Positions 39,984-48,645 of a DNA stretch of 64,000 bases are shown here, in pieces. Source of the stretch: Actinoplanes sp. KI2 (GTDB lineage: Bacteria > Actinomycetota > Actinomycetes > Mycobacteriales > Micromonosporaceae); NCBI RefSeq assembly GCF_025630775.1, contig NZ_JAOSZE010000023.1, positions 1-64,000 on the forward strand. Reading direction: 5' to 3'. Below the pieces are notes generated by a model that was given only the letters and a program-made list of their open reading frames with translations, made no database searches and had not been told where the DNA came from. Made by a program: the position numbers and the translations under genes. Each line of letters starts with the position of its first letter. Position 1 is the stretch's first letter.

Positions 39984-41949
39984 CCGCGGTCCCGGCAGGC
40001 GTCACCACGGCGAGCGGCGTGCCCTGGGTGACCTGGCGGCCGACCTGGACCGGCAGGTCGGTCACCGTGCCGGCGGTGGGGGAGCGCACGACGTGCTCCA
40101 TCTTCATCGCTTCCAGCCAGAGCAGCGGTTGCCCGGCGGTCACGACCTCGCCGGTCCGCACCCCCAGCCGGACGACCGTGCCGGGCATCGGTGCGATCAG
40201 GGCGCCGGTGGGCACCCGCGCCGACGGGTCGGTGAAGCGGGGAGCGCGACGCAGCTCCAGCGAGTCCCGCGGCCCGTCGACGACCACGCGTACGTCGTCG
40301 TCCGCCCCGAAGCGGCCGATCGTCCACGTTCGCCGGACCCCGTCCACGTCCAGTTCGACGCGGTCGGCGGTCGCGGACACCAGCGTGACGTCGGCTCCCT
40401 CGACCTCCAGCCCGCCGCGACCGAACCGGTACCGGACCGATATCTCGGTCTTGTCGGTGAGGTAGGCGCGGTGCCGATAGCCGACCGGGATGTTCCGGAA
40501 GCCGCTGGTCACGCCGGGCAGCAGCGGGCCGCGTTCGGCGGCGGCGTCGGCGAGCGCCGCGGCCAGCGCCGCCAGCTCCGGATGGGGGTGATCCGAGATC
40601 AGCGAGGCCGGCGGGTGGGCGGCGTAGAAGCCGGTGCTCGCCGTCCCGTCCAGGAAGTCCGGGTGCAGCAGGCTGCCGACCAGCAGATCCCGGTTGGTGG
40701 TCACACCGTGGATCCGGGCCCGCCGGAGGGCGGCGGCCAACCGCCGGGCGACCGTCTCCCGGTCCTTGCCGTACGCGATCACCTTGGCGAGCATCGCGTC
40801 GTAGTGCGTCCCCACGACACTGCCGGGCTCGACACCCGCGTCGAGCCGGATGCCCTCGCCGGTGTCGTGCCGGAAATTCCCGGTGACGTCGGGTAGGCCG
40901 AAGGCGACGATCGTGCCGGTCTGCGGGCGCCAGTCGGCGGCGGGGTCCTCGGCGTACAGTCTCGCCTCGATCGCATGCCCCGCCATCGCCGGCTCCGGCC
41001 CGGTCAGCGGCTTGCCGGCGGCCACCTCGAGCTGCAGGCCGACCAGGTCCACCCCGGTCACGCACTCGGTCACCGGGTGCTCGACCTGCAGCCGGGTGTT
41101 CATCTCCAGGAACCAGAACCCGCCCCGCTCGTCGGCCAGGAACTCGACCGTGCCCGCCCCGCGGTAGCCGACCGCGGCCGCCGCGTCCCGGCCCGCCTTG
41201 AGCAGCCGCTCCCGCAGGTCCCCGCCGAGCCGCTCGACCAGGGGCGACGGCGCCTCCTCGAGGACCTTCTGGTGGCGCCGCTGCACCGAGCACTCCCGCT
41301 CGCCGAGGGCCCAGATCATCCCGTACCCGTCGGCCATGATCTGCACTTCGACGTGGTGACCGTTCTCCAGGTAGCGCTCGCAGAACACGGTCGGGTCGCC
41401 GAACGCGGACGCGGCCTCGCGCGCCGCCGACGTCACCGCCTCCGGCAGGTCGTCGAGGGCGCGGACGATCCGCATCCCGCGCCCGCCGCCGCCGGCCGAC
41501 GCCTTGACCAGTACCGGCAGGTCCGCCTCGGTGATCGTGGCGACGTCGAGCCGGTCGAGGACGGGTACGCCCGCGACGGCCATCCGGCGCTTCGACTCGA
41601 TCTTCGAGCCCATCACCTCGATCGCCTCGGGGCCGGGCCCGATCCAGGTCAGGCCGGCGGCCGCCACGTCGCGGGCAAAGGACGGGCTCTCCGACAGGAA
41701 CCCGTACCCCGGGTGAATCGCGTCCGCACCCGCGCGCAACGCCGCCGCGATGATCAAGTCGCCGCGGAGGTAGGTGTCGGCGGCCGAGACGCCCGGCAGC
41801 CGCACCGCGCTGTCCGCCTCCCGCACGTGCGGCGACCCCGCGTCGGCGTCCGAGAAGACCGCGACCGTGGCCAGCCCGCGACGCCGGCAGGTGGCGAAGA
41901 CCCGGCGGGCGATCTCCCCCCGGTTCGCGACCAGAACACTGGTGAACAT
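39976..41949 (-). CDS. Acyl-CoA carboxylase alpha subunit (biotin carboxylase plus biotin carrier)
   Basis: 657 residues. Biotin carboxylase N-domain (VLVANRGEIARRVFATCRRRG), HPGYGFLSES, ATP-grasp Gly loop (KASAGGGGRGMRIV), ECSVQRRHQKVLEEAPSP, and FLEMNTRLQVEHPVTE. A middle domain links to a C-terminal biotinyl domain with EAMKMEH, where Lys about 616 would be biotinylated. It carboxylates biotin with ATP and bicarbonate for the beta subunit encoded 8 bp upstream. Size and partners fit methylcrotonyl-, geranyl- or similar branched enoyl-CoA carboxylases. Confidence 0.94.
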   Translation of the reverse strand: MFTSVLVANRGEIARRVFATCRRRGLATVAVFSDADAGSPHVREADSAVRLPGVSAADTYLRGDLIIAAALRAGADAIHPGYGFLSESPSFARDVAAAGLTWIGPGPEAIEVMGSKIESKRRMAVAGVPVLDRLDVATITEADLPVLVKASAGGGGRGMRIVRALDDLPEAVTSAAREAASAFGDPTVFCERYLENGHHVEVQIMADGYGMIWALGERECSVQRRHQKVLEEAPSPLVERLGGDLRERLLKAGRDAAAAVGYRGAGTVEFLADERGGFWFLEMNTRLQVEHPVTECVTGVDLVGLQLEVAAGKPLTGPEPAMAGHAIEARLYAEDPAADWRPQTGTIVAFGLPDVTGNFRHDTGEGIRLDAGVEPGSVVGTHYDAMLAKVIAYGKDRETVARRLAAALRRARIHGVTTNRDLLVGSLLHPDFLDGTASTGFYAAHPPASLISDHPHPELAALAAALADAAAERGPLLPGVTSGFRNIPVGYRHRAYLTDKTEISVRYRFGRGGLEVEGADVTLVSATADRVELDVDGVRRTWTIGRFGADDDVRVVVDGPRDSLELRRAPRFTDPSARVPTGALIAPMPGTVVRLGVRTGEVVTAGQPLLWLEAMKMEHVVRSPTAGTVTDLPVQVGRQVTQGTPLAVVTPAGTADG

Positions 41950-41957
41950 CTGCCGCC

Positions 41958-43553
41958 TCACATCCGGAAGACGCCGAAGGACTCGGTGCCGCGCACCGGC
42001 GCCGAGTGGATCGCGGAGAGCGCGACGCCGAGCACGTCCCGGGTGTCCCGCGGGTCGATGATCCCGTCGTCGTAGACCATGCCGGACAGCACCAGCGGCA
42101 TCGACTCGGCGGTGATCTGCTGCTCGATCATCTGCCGGACGACCTGCGCGCCGTCCTCGTCGAACGGCCGGCCCCGGGACAGCGCGGACGCCTTCGACAC
42201 CAGGTACGTGACGTCGGCCAGCTGCTGCGCCCCCATCACCGCCGAGCGGGCGCTGGGCCAGGAGAAGACGAACCGCGGCTCGTACGCCCGCCCGCACATG
42301 CCGTAGTGGCCGGCCCCGTACGAGTTGCCGATCAGCACCGAGACGTGCGGGACGGTCGAGTTGGCCACCGCGTTGATCATCATGGCGCCGTGCTTGATGA
42401 TGCCGCCCTGCTCGTACTGCTTGCCGACCATGTACCCGGTGGTGTTGTGCAGGAACAGCAGCGGGGTGTTCGACCGATTGGCCAGCTGGATGAACTGGGC
42501 GGCCTTCTGCGACTCGGCGCTGAACAGCACCCCGTTCGCGTTGGCCAGGATCCCGATCGGGTAGCCGTGCAGTCGCGCCCAGCCGGTCACCAGCGAGGTC
42601 CCGTACAGCGGCTTGACCTCGTCGAAGTCGCTGTCGTCGACGATCCGCGCGATGATCTCCCGCGGGTCGAAGGGCGCCTTCAGGTCGGGCGGCACGATGT
42701 CGAGCAGCTCGTCAGCGGCAAACCGCGGCTCTTTTACCGATAAAGGCGACTTACCTGATTTTTCCCAACCTAGCCGCGCAACGATCCGGCGCCCGATCCG
42801 GATCGCATCCTGCTCGTCCAGCGCATAATGGTCGGCCAAACCGGACACCTGCGCGTGCATCGACGCCCCGCCCAGCGACTCGTCGTCCGACTCCTCCCCG
42901 GTGGCCGCCTTGACCAGCGGCGGCCCGGCCAGGAACACCTTCGACCGCTTCTCGATCATCACGACGTGGTCGCTCATCCCGGGCAGGTACGCCCCGCCGG
43001 CCGTCGAGTTCCCGAAGACCAGCGAGATCGTCGGGATCCCCGCCGCCGAGAGCCGGGTCAGGTCCCGGAACACCGCCCCGCCCGGGATGAACACGTCCTT
43101 CTGCGTCGGCAGGTCCGCACCCCCCGACTCCACCAGCACGACCAGCGGCAGCCGGTTCGCCAGGGCGATCTCGTGCATCCGCAGCGTCTTGCGCAGCGAC
43201 CACGGGTTGCTCGCGCCACCCTTGACCGTCGGGTCGTTCGCCACCAGCAGGCACTCGACGCCGCTGACCACGCCGATCCCGGCCACCACGCTGCCGCCCA
43301 CCGCGAACGGCGAGCCGTAACCGGCCAGCGCCGCCAGCTCGAGGAACGGTGAATCGAGGTCGAGCAGCAGCTCGATGCGCTCCCGGGCGGTCATCTTGCC
43401 GCGTGCGTGGTGCCGCGCGACCGCGTTCTCGCCGCCGCCGGCCACGGCCTTCGCGGTCTCGGCGGCGATCTCGCCGAGGGCGGCGAGCATCGACTTGCGG
43501 GCGGCGGCGGCCTCCGGGGCCGCCGGGTCGAGGGTGGAGCGGAGGACGGTCAC
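41958..43553 (-). CDS. Acyl-CoA carboxylase beta (carboxyltransferase) subunit
   Basis: 531 residues from GTG 43553, which has GGAGGA upstream and overlaps the AtuA-like stop (GTGA); ATG 43607 would lie in the previous gene. Carboxyltransferase motifs: HHARGKMTARERIELLLD, GGASNPWSLRKTLRMHEIA, VFGNSTAGGAYLPGMSDH, GWARLHGYPIGILANANGVLF, FLHNTTGYMVGKQYEQGGIIKHGA, and NSYGAGHYGMCGRAYEP. The NxTGxMVGxxxE signature and neighbours are of the methylcrotonyl/geranyl-CoA (LiuB/AtuC) type rather than propionyl-CoA AccD5. Confidence 0.93.
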   Translation of the reverse strand: MTVLRSTLDPAAPEAAAARKSMLAALGEIAAETAKAVAGGGENAVARHHARGKMTARERIELLLDLDSPFLELAALAGYGSPFAVGGSVVAGIGVVSGVECLLVANDPTVKGGASNPWSLRKTLRMHEIALANRLPLVVLVESGGADLPTQKDVFIPGGAVFRDLTRLSAAGIPTISLVFGNSTAGGAYLPGMSDHVVMIEKRSKVFLAGPPLVKAATGEESDDESLGGASMHAQVSGLADHYALDEQDAIRIGRRIVARLGWEKSGKSPLSVKEPRFAADELLDIVPPDLKAPFDPREIIARIVDDSDFDEVKPLYGTSLVTGWARLHGYPIGILANANGVLFSAESQKAAQFIQLANRSNTPLLFLHNTTGYMVGKQYEQGGIIKHGAMMINAVANSTVPHVSVLIGNSYGAGHYGMCGRAYEPRFVFSWPSARSAVMGAQQLADVTYLVSKASALSRGRPFDEDGAQVVRQMIEQQITAESMPLVLSGMVYDDGIIDPRDTRDVLGVALSAIHSAPVRGTESFGVFRM

Positions 43554-45328
43554 CGGGATTCCTCCAGGAGGGACACGGGAATGTCGACATGGCGGGAGCG
43601 CAGCCACTCGGCCAGGCCCTTGGCCTGCGGATCGAAACGGGCCTGATAGGCGACGCCCTCGCCGAGCAGACCCTCGATCACGATGTTGACCGCCAGCAGG
43701 TTGGGCAGGCGGGTGAGGTGGAGCTTCTTCCCGGCGGTCTCCGGCAGCAGCTCGCGCACCGTCTCCTCACAGATCAAATTCTCGAGCCAGAGGTACGCGT
43801 CGGGGCGGCGCACCCAGATGCCGATGTTGGCGTCGCCGCCCTTGTCGCCGGAGCGCGCGCCGGCGATCGTCCCGAGCGGGAGGCGACGGGTCTGCTCGGC
43901 GCCTGTGGGTGGGTCGGACGCGGGCGCGATGCCGGCTGTGGATGGGTCGGACGCAGGCGCGATGCCGGCTGTGGATGACGGCTCGGAATTGTCGGTCCCG
44001 GGTGGGATGCTCGGCCCCACCCAGGACGGGGTGGGGGCGGTCTGTGGCCCCACCGCCGGATCTTGCGAAAAAACCGGCGGCGGCGGGATCCGCGCGACCG
44101 TCCCGTCGTCCAGCACGACCTCGTGAGCCACCGAATCCTGCGGGACGTACCCCGCCGTGAAGACGCCGTAGGGATGGGCCGACCCGGGCGGCGTGGTGGC
44201 GAAGAAGCCCGGATACGACCCCAGCGCCACCTGCACCGCGGCGTTGCTGAACGCCCGATCCACCACCGGCCGCGAGGTGTCCCGGCCGACCACCGTGAGC
44301 AGCGCCGACGCCTGCTGCTGGGTGGGCGCGTCGGCGGCGTCGACCCGGGCCAGGGTCCAGGTCAGCTCGGCGGGCCGCGTCGGCAGCCCCGCCTCGAACT
44401 GGCGGCGGAACAGGCCGGCTTTCGCCTCGACGTCGAGGCCGGTGAGCACGACGGTCACCTCGTTGCGGTAGCCGCCGACCCGGGTCCGCGAGACCTTGAG
44501 CTCCGGCGGTGGCGGCTCGCCGCGTACCCCCGAGATCGCGACCCGGTCCGTGCCCACCTGCCGCAGCGAGATCGAGTCGAGCCGGGTGGTCACGTCCGGC
44601 CCGGCGTAGCGTGCGTCCTGCACCTCGTACATGAGCTGGGCCGTGACCGTCCCGACGGTGACCGCGCCGCCCGTGCCCGAATGTTTCGTGATGACGCTGG
44701 ACCCGTCCGGCGAGATCTCCGCGATCGGAAATCCCGGCGCCGCCAGGTCGCTGATCTCGGTGAAGAACGGATAGTTGCCGCCGGTGGCCTGGGTGCCGCA
44801 TTCGAGCACGTGCCCGGCGACGGTCGCACCGGCGAGCTGATCGAGAGCGAACTGGTCCCAGCCGAAGTGGGCGATGGCCGGCCCGATCACCAGCGAGGCG
44901 TCGGTGACCCGGCCGGTGACCACGATGTCGGCCGCCATGGCCCGGGCGATGCCGAACGCGCCCAGGTACGCGTGGTCGCCGGGGCCCAGCTCGTCGCCGC
45001 GGACGAGCGCGACCGTGGGGGAGAGCCCCTGGTCGGCGGCGAGCGACCGGATCGCCGCGACGAGCGCCGCCGGGTTGACGCCGCCGGCGTTGGTCACGAT
45101 CCGCACCTGCCGGTCGAGCGCGAGCCGCAGACAGTCCCGCAGCTGGGCCACGAAGGTGGGCACATATCCCATCGCGTCGTCCGCCAGCCGGTCGCGCGAC
45201 AGAATGAGCATGGTCAGCTCGGCGAGGTAGTCGCCGGTGAGCACGTCGAGGTCGCCGCCCTCCAGCATCTCGCGCATCGCGGAGAGCCGGTCCCCGTAGA
45301 AGCCGGAGCAGTTGCCGATGCGGATCAC
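43550..45328 (-). CDS. AtuA-family protein (acyclic terpene utilisation), two-domain
   Basis: 592 residues from GTG 45328. The N-terminal AtuA domain (about 1-445) starts IRIGNCSGFYGDRLSAMREML and includes DYLAELTMLILSR, TNAGGVNP, DIVVTGRVTDASLVIGP and ECGTQATGGNYPFF. The C-terminal AtuA-like domain (about 495-592) starts LPLGTIAGARSGDKGGDANIGIWVRRPDAYLWLENL. The linker between them holds two copies of STAGIAPASDP from a 33-bp DNA repeat. AtuA is required for growth on citronellol/geraniol in pseudomonads but its reaction is not known. First gene of a coupled operon AtuA - carboxylase beta - alpha - tetR. Confidence 0.88.
   Translation of the reverse strand: MIRIGNCSGFYGDRLSAMREMLEGGDLDVLTGDYLAELTMLILSRDRLADDAMGYVPTFVAQLRDCLRLALDRQVRIVTNAGGVNPAALVAAIRSLAADQGLSPTVALVRGDELGPGDHAYLGAFGIARAMAADIVVTGRVTDASLVIGPAIAHFGWDQFALDQLAGATVAGHVLECGTQATGGNYPFFTEISDLAAPGFPIAEISPDGSSVITKHSGTGGAVTVGTVTAQLMYEVQDARYAGPDVTTRLDSISLRQVGTDRVAISGVRGEPPPPELKVSRTRVGGYRNEVTVVLTGLDVEAKAGLFRRQFEAGLPTRPAELTWTLARVDAADAPTQQQASALLTVVGRDTSRPVVDRAFSNAAVQVALGSYPGFFATTPPGSAHPYGVFTAGYVPQDSVAHEVVLDDGTVARIPPPPVFSQDPAVGPQTAPTPSWVGPSIPPGTDNSEPSSTAGIAPASDPSTAGIAPASDPPTGAEQTRRLPLGTIAGARSGDKGGDANIGIWVRRPDAYLWLENLICEETVRELLPETAGKKLHLTRLPNLLAVNIVIEGLLGEGVAYQARFDPQAKGLAEWLRSRHVDIPVSLLEESR
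43904..43981. repeat. In-frame 33-bp repeat in the AtuA-like gene
   Basis: Unit starts at 43904, 43937 and 43970 (two full copies and a third partial). Full copies differ at only a few bases. They encode the 11-residue unit STAGIAPASDP in the linker between the two AtuA domains, where length changes should be tolerated. Confidence 0.85.
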
Positions 45329-45352
45329 AGCCCCGAGGCTCGCACAGGCGGC

Positions 45353-45378
45353 AAAAACAAGCAAGTGCGCTTGTTTTT
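45353..45378. promoter_or_regulatory. Operator-like palindrome between AtuA-like gene and acyl-CoA dehydrogenase
   Basis: AAAAACAAGC (45353-45362) and GCTTGTTTTT (45369-45378) are perfect inverted repeats around AAGTGC, in the 78-bp gap between two divergent starts. Probable TetR site controlling both directions. Confidence 0.75.
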
Positions 45379-45406
45379 CCGGGGCACGGAAAGCTACCGT
45401 GCGGTA

Positions 45407-46552
45407 ATGCGGCTCAACGAGGACCACCACGCCTTCCGCGACAGCGTCCGCCGGTTCGTCGACACCGAGGTCAACCCGCACGTCGACGAGTGGGAGGCGG
45501 CCGGTCGCGCCCCGCTGCACGACCTGTTCCCGAAGGCCGCCGCGCTCGGCCTGCTCGGCCTCGAGTACGACCCGCGGTTCGGCGGAGAGGGCGCCGACCA
45601 CAGCTTCCAGATGGTCGCCGCCGAGGAGTACGGCCGGATGCACGCCAGCGGCGTCGGCATGGCCCTCGGCGTACAGGCGATGATGGCCACCCCCTCGCTG
45701 CACGAGTTCGGGTCGGCCGAGCTCAAGGAGACGTTCCTGCGGCCCGCGATCACCGGCGCCGCGGTCACCGCGATCGCCGTCACCGAGCCGGACACCGGCT
45801 CCGACGTGTCCCGGCTGCGCACCCGGGCGGTGCGCGACGGCGACGACTGGGTGATCACCGGGCGGAAGGTGTACATCACCAACGGCACCCAGGCGGACTG
45901 GCTGTGCCTGCTCGCCCGCACCTCGGACGAGGGCGGCTACCGGGGCATGTCGCAGATCGTCGTGCCCACCGACCGGCCCGGGTTCGCCGTGGCCCGCACG
46001 TTCGACAAGCTCGGCAACCGCTGCTCGGACACCGCCGAGCTGGTGCTCGACGAGGTGCGGGTGCCGGTCGCGTACACGATCGGCGAGCCCGGCCGCGGCT
46101 TCCAGCAGCAGATGCGGCAGTTCGTCACCGAGCGCATGTTCGCCGCGTACACCTCGGTCGGCCAGTGCCAGTACGCGCTGGACCGGACGCGGGCCTTCGT
46201 CAAGGAGCGAAGCGTGTTCGGGGCGCCGCTCGCCGACCGGCAGTACGTGGCGTTCAAGCTGACCGAGCTGCAGGCCGAGGTGGACCTGCTGCGCAGCCAC
46301 AACCTGCAGACCTGCGAGGCGCTGATGGCCGGCGAGGACATCACCCGGCCGGCCACGGTGGCGAAGCTCAAGGCCGGCCGGCTGATCCGCGAGGTCGCCG
46401 ACTGGTGTCTGCAGTTCCACGGCGGCGCCGGCTACCTGGAGGAGACCTGGACGTCCCGGATGCTCCGGGACGTCCGCCTCATGTCGATCGGCGCCGGCGC
46501 CGACGAGGTGATGCTGCAGGTGCTGGCCCGCCTGGACGGCCTGCCCGCGTGA
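45407..46552 (+). CDS. Acyl-CoA dehydrogenase
   Basis: 381 residues from ATG 45407. FAD/acyl-CoA fold: MRLNEDHHAFRDSVRRFVDTEVNPHVDEWE, the signature ITGAAVTAIAVTEPDTGSDVSRLRT, ITGRKVYITNGTQADWLCLLARTS, and FDKLGNRCSDTAELVLDEVRVP. The C-terminal helices contain QFVTERMFAAYTSVGQCQYALDRT, CLQFHGGAGYLEE and SIGAGADEVMLQVLARLDG. In the Atu pathway a dehydrogenase (AtuD) makes the enoyl-CoA that the carboxylase then uses. Divergent from the carboxylase operon and probably co-controlled by the TetR regulator. Confidence 0.93.
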   Translation: MRLNEDHHAFRDSVRRFVDTEVNPHVDEWEAAGRAPLHDLFPKAAALGLLGLEYDPRFGGEGADHSFQMVAAEEYGRMHASGVGMALGVQAMMATPSLHEFGSAELKETFLRPAITGAAVTAIAVTEPDTGSDVSRLRTRAVRDGDDWVITGRKVYITNGTQADWLCLLARTSDEGGYRGMSQIVVPTDRPGFAVARTFDKLGNRCSDTAELVLDEVRVPVAYTIGEPGRGFQQQMRQFVTERMFAAYTSVGQCQYALDRTRAFVKERSVFGAPLADRQYVAFKLTELQAEVDLLRSHNLQTCEALMAGEDITRPATVAKLKAGRLIREVADWCLQFHGGAGYLEETWTSRMLRDVRLMSIGAGADEVMLQVLARLDGLPA

Positions 46553-46561
46553 GCGCCTCGG

Positions 46562-47221
46562 TCACGACGGCGTGATCAGGCGGGTCTCGTAGGCGACCAC
46601 CACGGCCTGCACGCGGTCGCGGAGGCCGAGCTTGGCCAGGATCCGGGCGACGTGCGTCTTCACGGTCGCCTCGGACAGGAAGAGCCGCCCGGCGATCTCG
46701 ACGTTGCTCAGGCCCTGCGCGACCAGGATCAGGACCTCGCGTTCGCGGGGTGTCAGGGCGGCGAGGTCGCGGTGCAACGGCGACTCCCGCGGTCCGGGCG
46801 TGGTGAAACGTTCGACCAGGCGGCGGGTGATGCTCGGGGCGAGCAGGGCGTCACCGTCGCGGACGATGCGGACCGCGGCGACCAGGTACTCGGGGGTGAC
46901 GTCCTTGAGCAGGAAGCCGCTGGCGCCCAGGCCGAGGGCCGCGTAGACGTAGTTGTCGAGGTCGAACGTGGTCAGCATGATGACCCGGGGCGGCTCGTCG
47001 CCGGCCAGGATGCGGCGGGCGGCCTCGATGCCGTCCATGGCCGGCATGCGGATGTCCATGAGGACCACGTCGGGGCCGGTGCGCCGGACCGCGTCGACCG
47101 CCTCGGCGCCGGTCTCGGCCTCGGCGACCACGTCGATCCCGTCCGCCGTGAGGATCATCCGGAAACCGGCGCGGACGAGCGCCTGGTCGTCGGCGATCAC
47201 GACCCGCAGCGGCTCGGTCAT
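46562..47221 (-). CDS. NarL/LuxR-type response regulator
   Basis: 219 residues. The receiver domain begins LRVVIADDQALVRAGFRMIL, with phospho-acceptor Asp about 56 in VVLMDIRMPAMDG, TTFDLDNYVYAAL, and the Lys in GFLLKDVTPE. A C-terminal LuxR HTH follows (LTPREREVLILVAQGLSNVEIAGRLFLSEATVKTHVARILAKLGLRDR). ATG overlaps the sensor kinase stop (ATGA). Likely acts on the ABC exporter genes divergent from the kinase. Confidence 0.94.
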   Translation of the reverse strand: MTEPLRVVIADDQALVRAGFRMILTADGIDVVAEAETGAEAVDAVRRTGPDVVLMDIRMPAMDGIEAARRILAGDEPPRVIMLTTFDLDNYVYAALGLGASGFLLKDVTPEYLVAAVRIVRDGDALLAPSITRRLVERFTTPGPRESPLHRDLAALTPREREVLILVAQGLSNVEIAGRLFLSEATVKTHVARILAKLGLRDRVQAVVVAYETRLITPS

Positions 47222-48513
47222 CGGGATTCCAGGGGCAGCTGGGCCTGAACCCGGTAGCCGCCGGTGAGCCGGGCGGCGGCCTGCAGGGTGCCGCCGTACA
47301 CGGCGAGCCGCTCCCGGAGGCCGGCGAGGCCGCGCCCGGTGGAGCCGGCGGATTCCGGGGTCGGCCGGCCGCCGGTGTCGGTGACCGTGATACGCAGCTC
47401 GTCCGGCGCGTAGGTGACGTCGACCGTGGCGCGGGCGCCCGAGGCGTGCTTCACGGTGTTGGTGAGGGCCTCCTGCACGACACGGTAGGCGGCGAGCTCG
47501 ACGCCGGCCGGTAGCGGGTGCCGATCGCCGCTGGTGGTGACGGTGACGTCGATGCCGGCGTCGCGGACCCGGTCGATCAGCGGGGGGAGCTGGGCCAGGC
47601 CGGGCTGCGGGGTGAGGGTTTGCTCGTCGTCGTCCGCGGCGGCCAGCAGGCCCATGACGCCGCGGAGCTCGCCGAGGGCCGCCCGGCCGCCCTCCTCGAC
47701 GGCCAGCAGGGCCTCCCGGCTGGCCTCGGGCGCGGTGTCGAGCACCTTGCGGGCGGCACCGGCCTGGATGACCATCATCGACACGTTGTGGGTGACGATG
47801 TCGTGCAGGTCGCGGGCGATGCGGGCGCGTTCCTGGCGAGTGGCCTCGCGCAGCGCGTCGGCCCGTTCCCGGCGCAACCGGTCGGCGTGCTGACGCCACG
47901 TACGCATCCCGTTGACGGCCAGCCCGATGGGCAGCAGGACCAGGAACGGCACCGTGCCGACCGGGACGATCGGCACGGCAAGGTCGTGGAACGAGCTGTA
48001 CAGCAGCGCCGCGAGCGGCAGCGCGGCCAGCGCCGGCACCCGGTAGGGGCTGTACGCGGCGGCGGTGTACCCGGCGATCACGCAGGCGTAGAACGAGACG
48101 CGCAGGATGTCGGTGCCCGGCGACTCGCCGTGCAGCGACAGCACGGTGATCCCGAGGATGACCATGAGCGTCCCCAGCGGGTAGCGGCGGCGCATCAGCA
48201 GCGGGAGGATCGCGGCGACGGCGATCCAGCCCGGACCCTGCGGATTGACGGGCCACGGCTCAGGGGGAAGGACCGGAACTACCGGCGCGCCGGGAATATC
48301 CGGTATGTGCATCACCGTCGTTCCGTCGCTGGTGGTCTCGAACAGGTGCCCGGCGATGTCGGTGCCGCTGAGGACCACGACTATGAATACCGCGACCAGC
48401 AGCACGTCGAAGGCCCAGTTGCGGGGGGTCATCCGCGGCTGCGGACCATCACGGCGCAGCACCGGCGCGCGAAACCGGCGCCATCGGGAGCGCGGCGGTG
48501 GATCAGCGTTCAC
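47218..48513 (-). CDS. HisKA_3 sensor histidine kinase
   Basis: About 431 residues from GTG 48513; an in-frame ATG 48549 would add 12 residues of non-protein-like sequence and neither start has a strong Shine-Dalgarno. Several membrane helices lie in the first ~190 residues, with an extracytoplasmic Pro-rich loop (HIPDIPGAPVVPVLPPEPWPV). The dimerisation/phospho-acceptor helix is ERARIARDLHDIVTHNVSMMVIQAG, His in LHD. The HATPase domain has the N-box AAYRVVQEALTNTVKHA and G-box GRGLAGLRERLAVYGG. Partner of the response regulator. Divergent from the LolD/FtsX-type exporter, a common arrangement for sensing peptides or antibiotics at the membrane. Confidence 0.9.
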   Translation of the reverse strand: MNADPPPRSRWRRFRAPVLRRDGPQPRMTPRNWAFDVLLVAVFIVVVLSGTDIAGHLFETTSDGTTVMHIPDIPGAPVVPVLPPEPWPVNPQGPGWIAVAAILPLLMRRRYPLGTLMVILGITVLSLHGESPGTDILRVSFYACVIAGYTAAAYSPYRVPALAALPLAALLYSSFHDLAVPIVPVGTVPFLVLLPIGLAVNGMRTWRQHADRLRRERADALREATRQERARIARDLHDIVTHNVSMMVIQAGAARKVLDTAPEASREALLAVEEGGRAALGELRGVMGLLAAADDDEQTLTPQPGLAQLPPLIDRVRDAGIDVTVTTSGDRHPLPAGVELAAYRVVQEALTNTVKHASGARATVDVTYAPDELRITVTDTGGRPTPESAGSTGRGLAGLRERLAVYGGTLQAAARLTGGYRVQAQLPLESR

Positions 48514-48645
48514 CGGCCCATTGTGTCCGGGCGGGCGAACCGCACGCATCCATCGGGCGACTACGCCGCAAGGATGACCCCGGCCCGCGAAGCCGCTCTC
48601 CCGGCCGACGACCGGTGCGGCCGGTTCTCCCTAGCGTCACCCACC

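Noticed and set aside
42000..42743. Additional rightward gene over the carboxylase beta gene
   Set aside because: Its translation is a shadow of the carboxylase gene with no recognisable motif.
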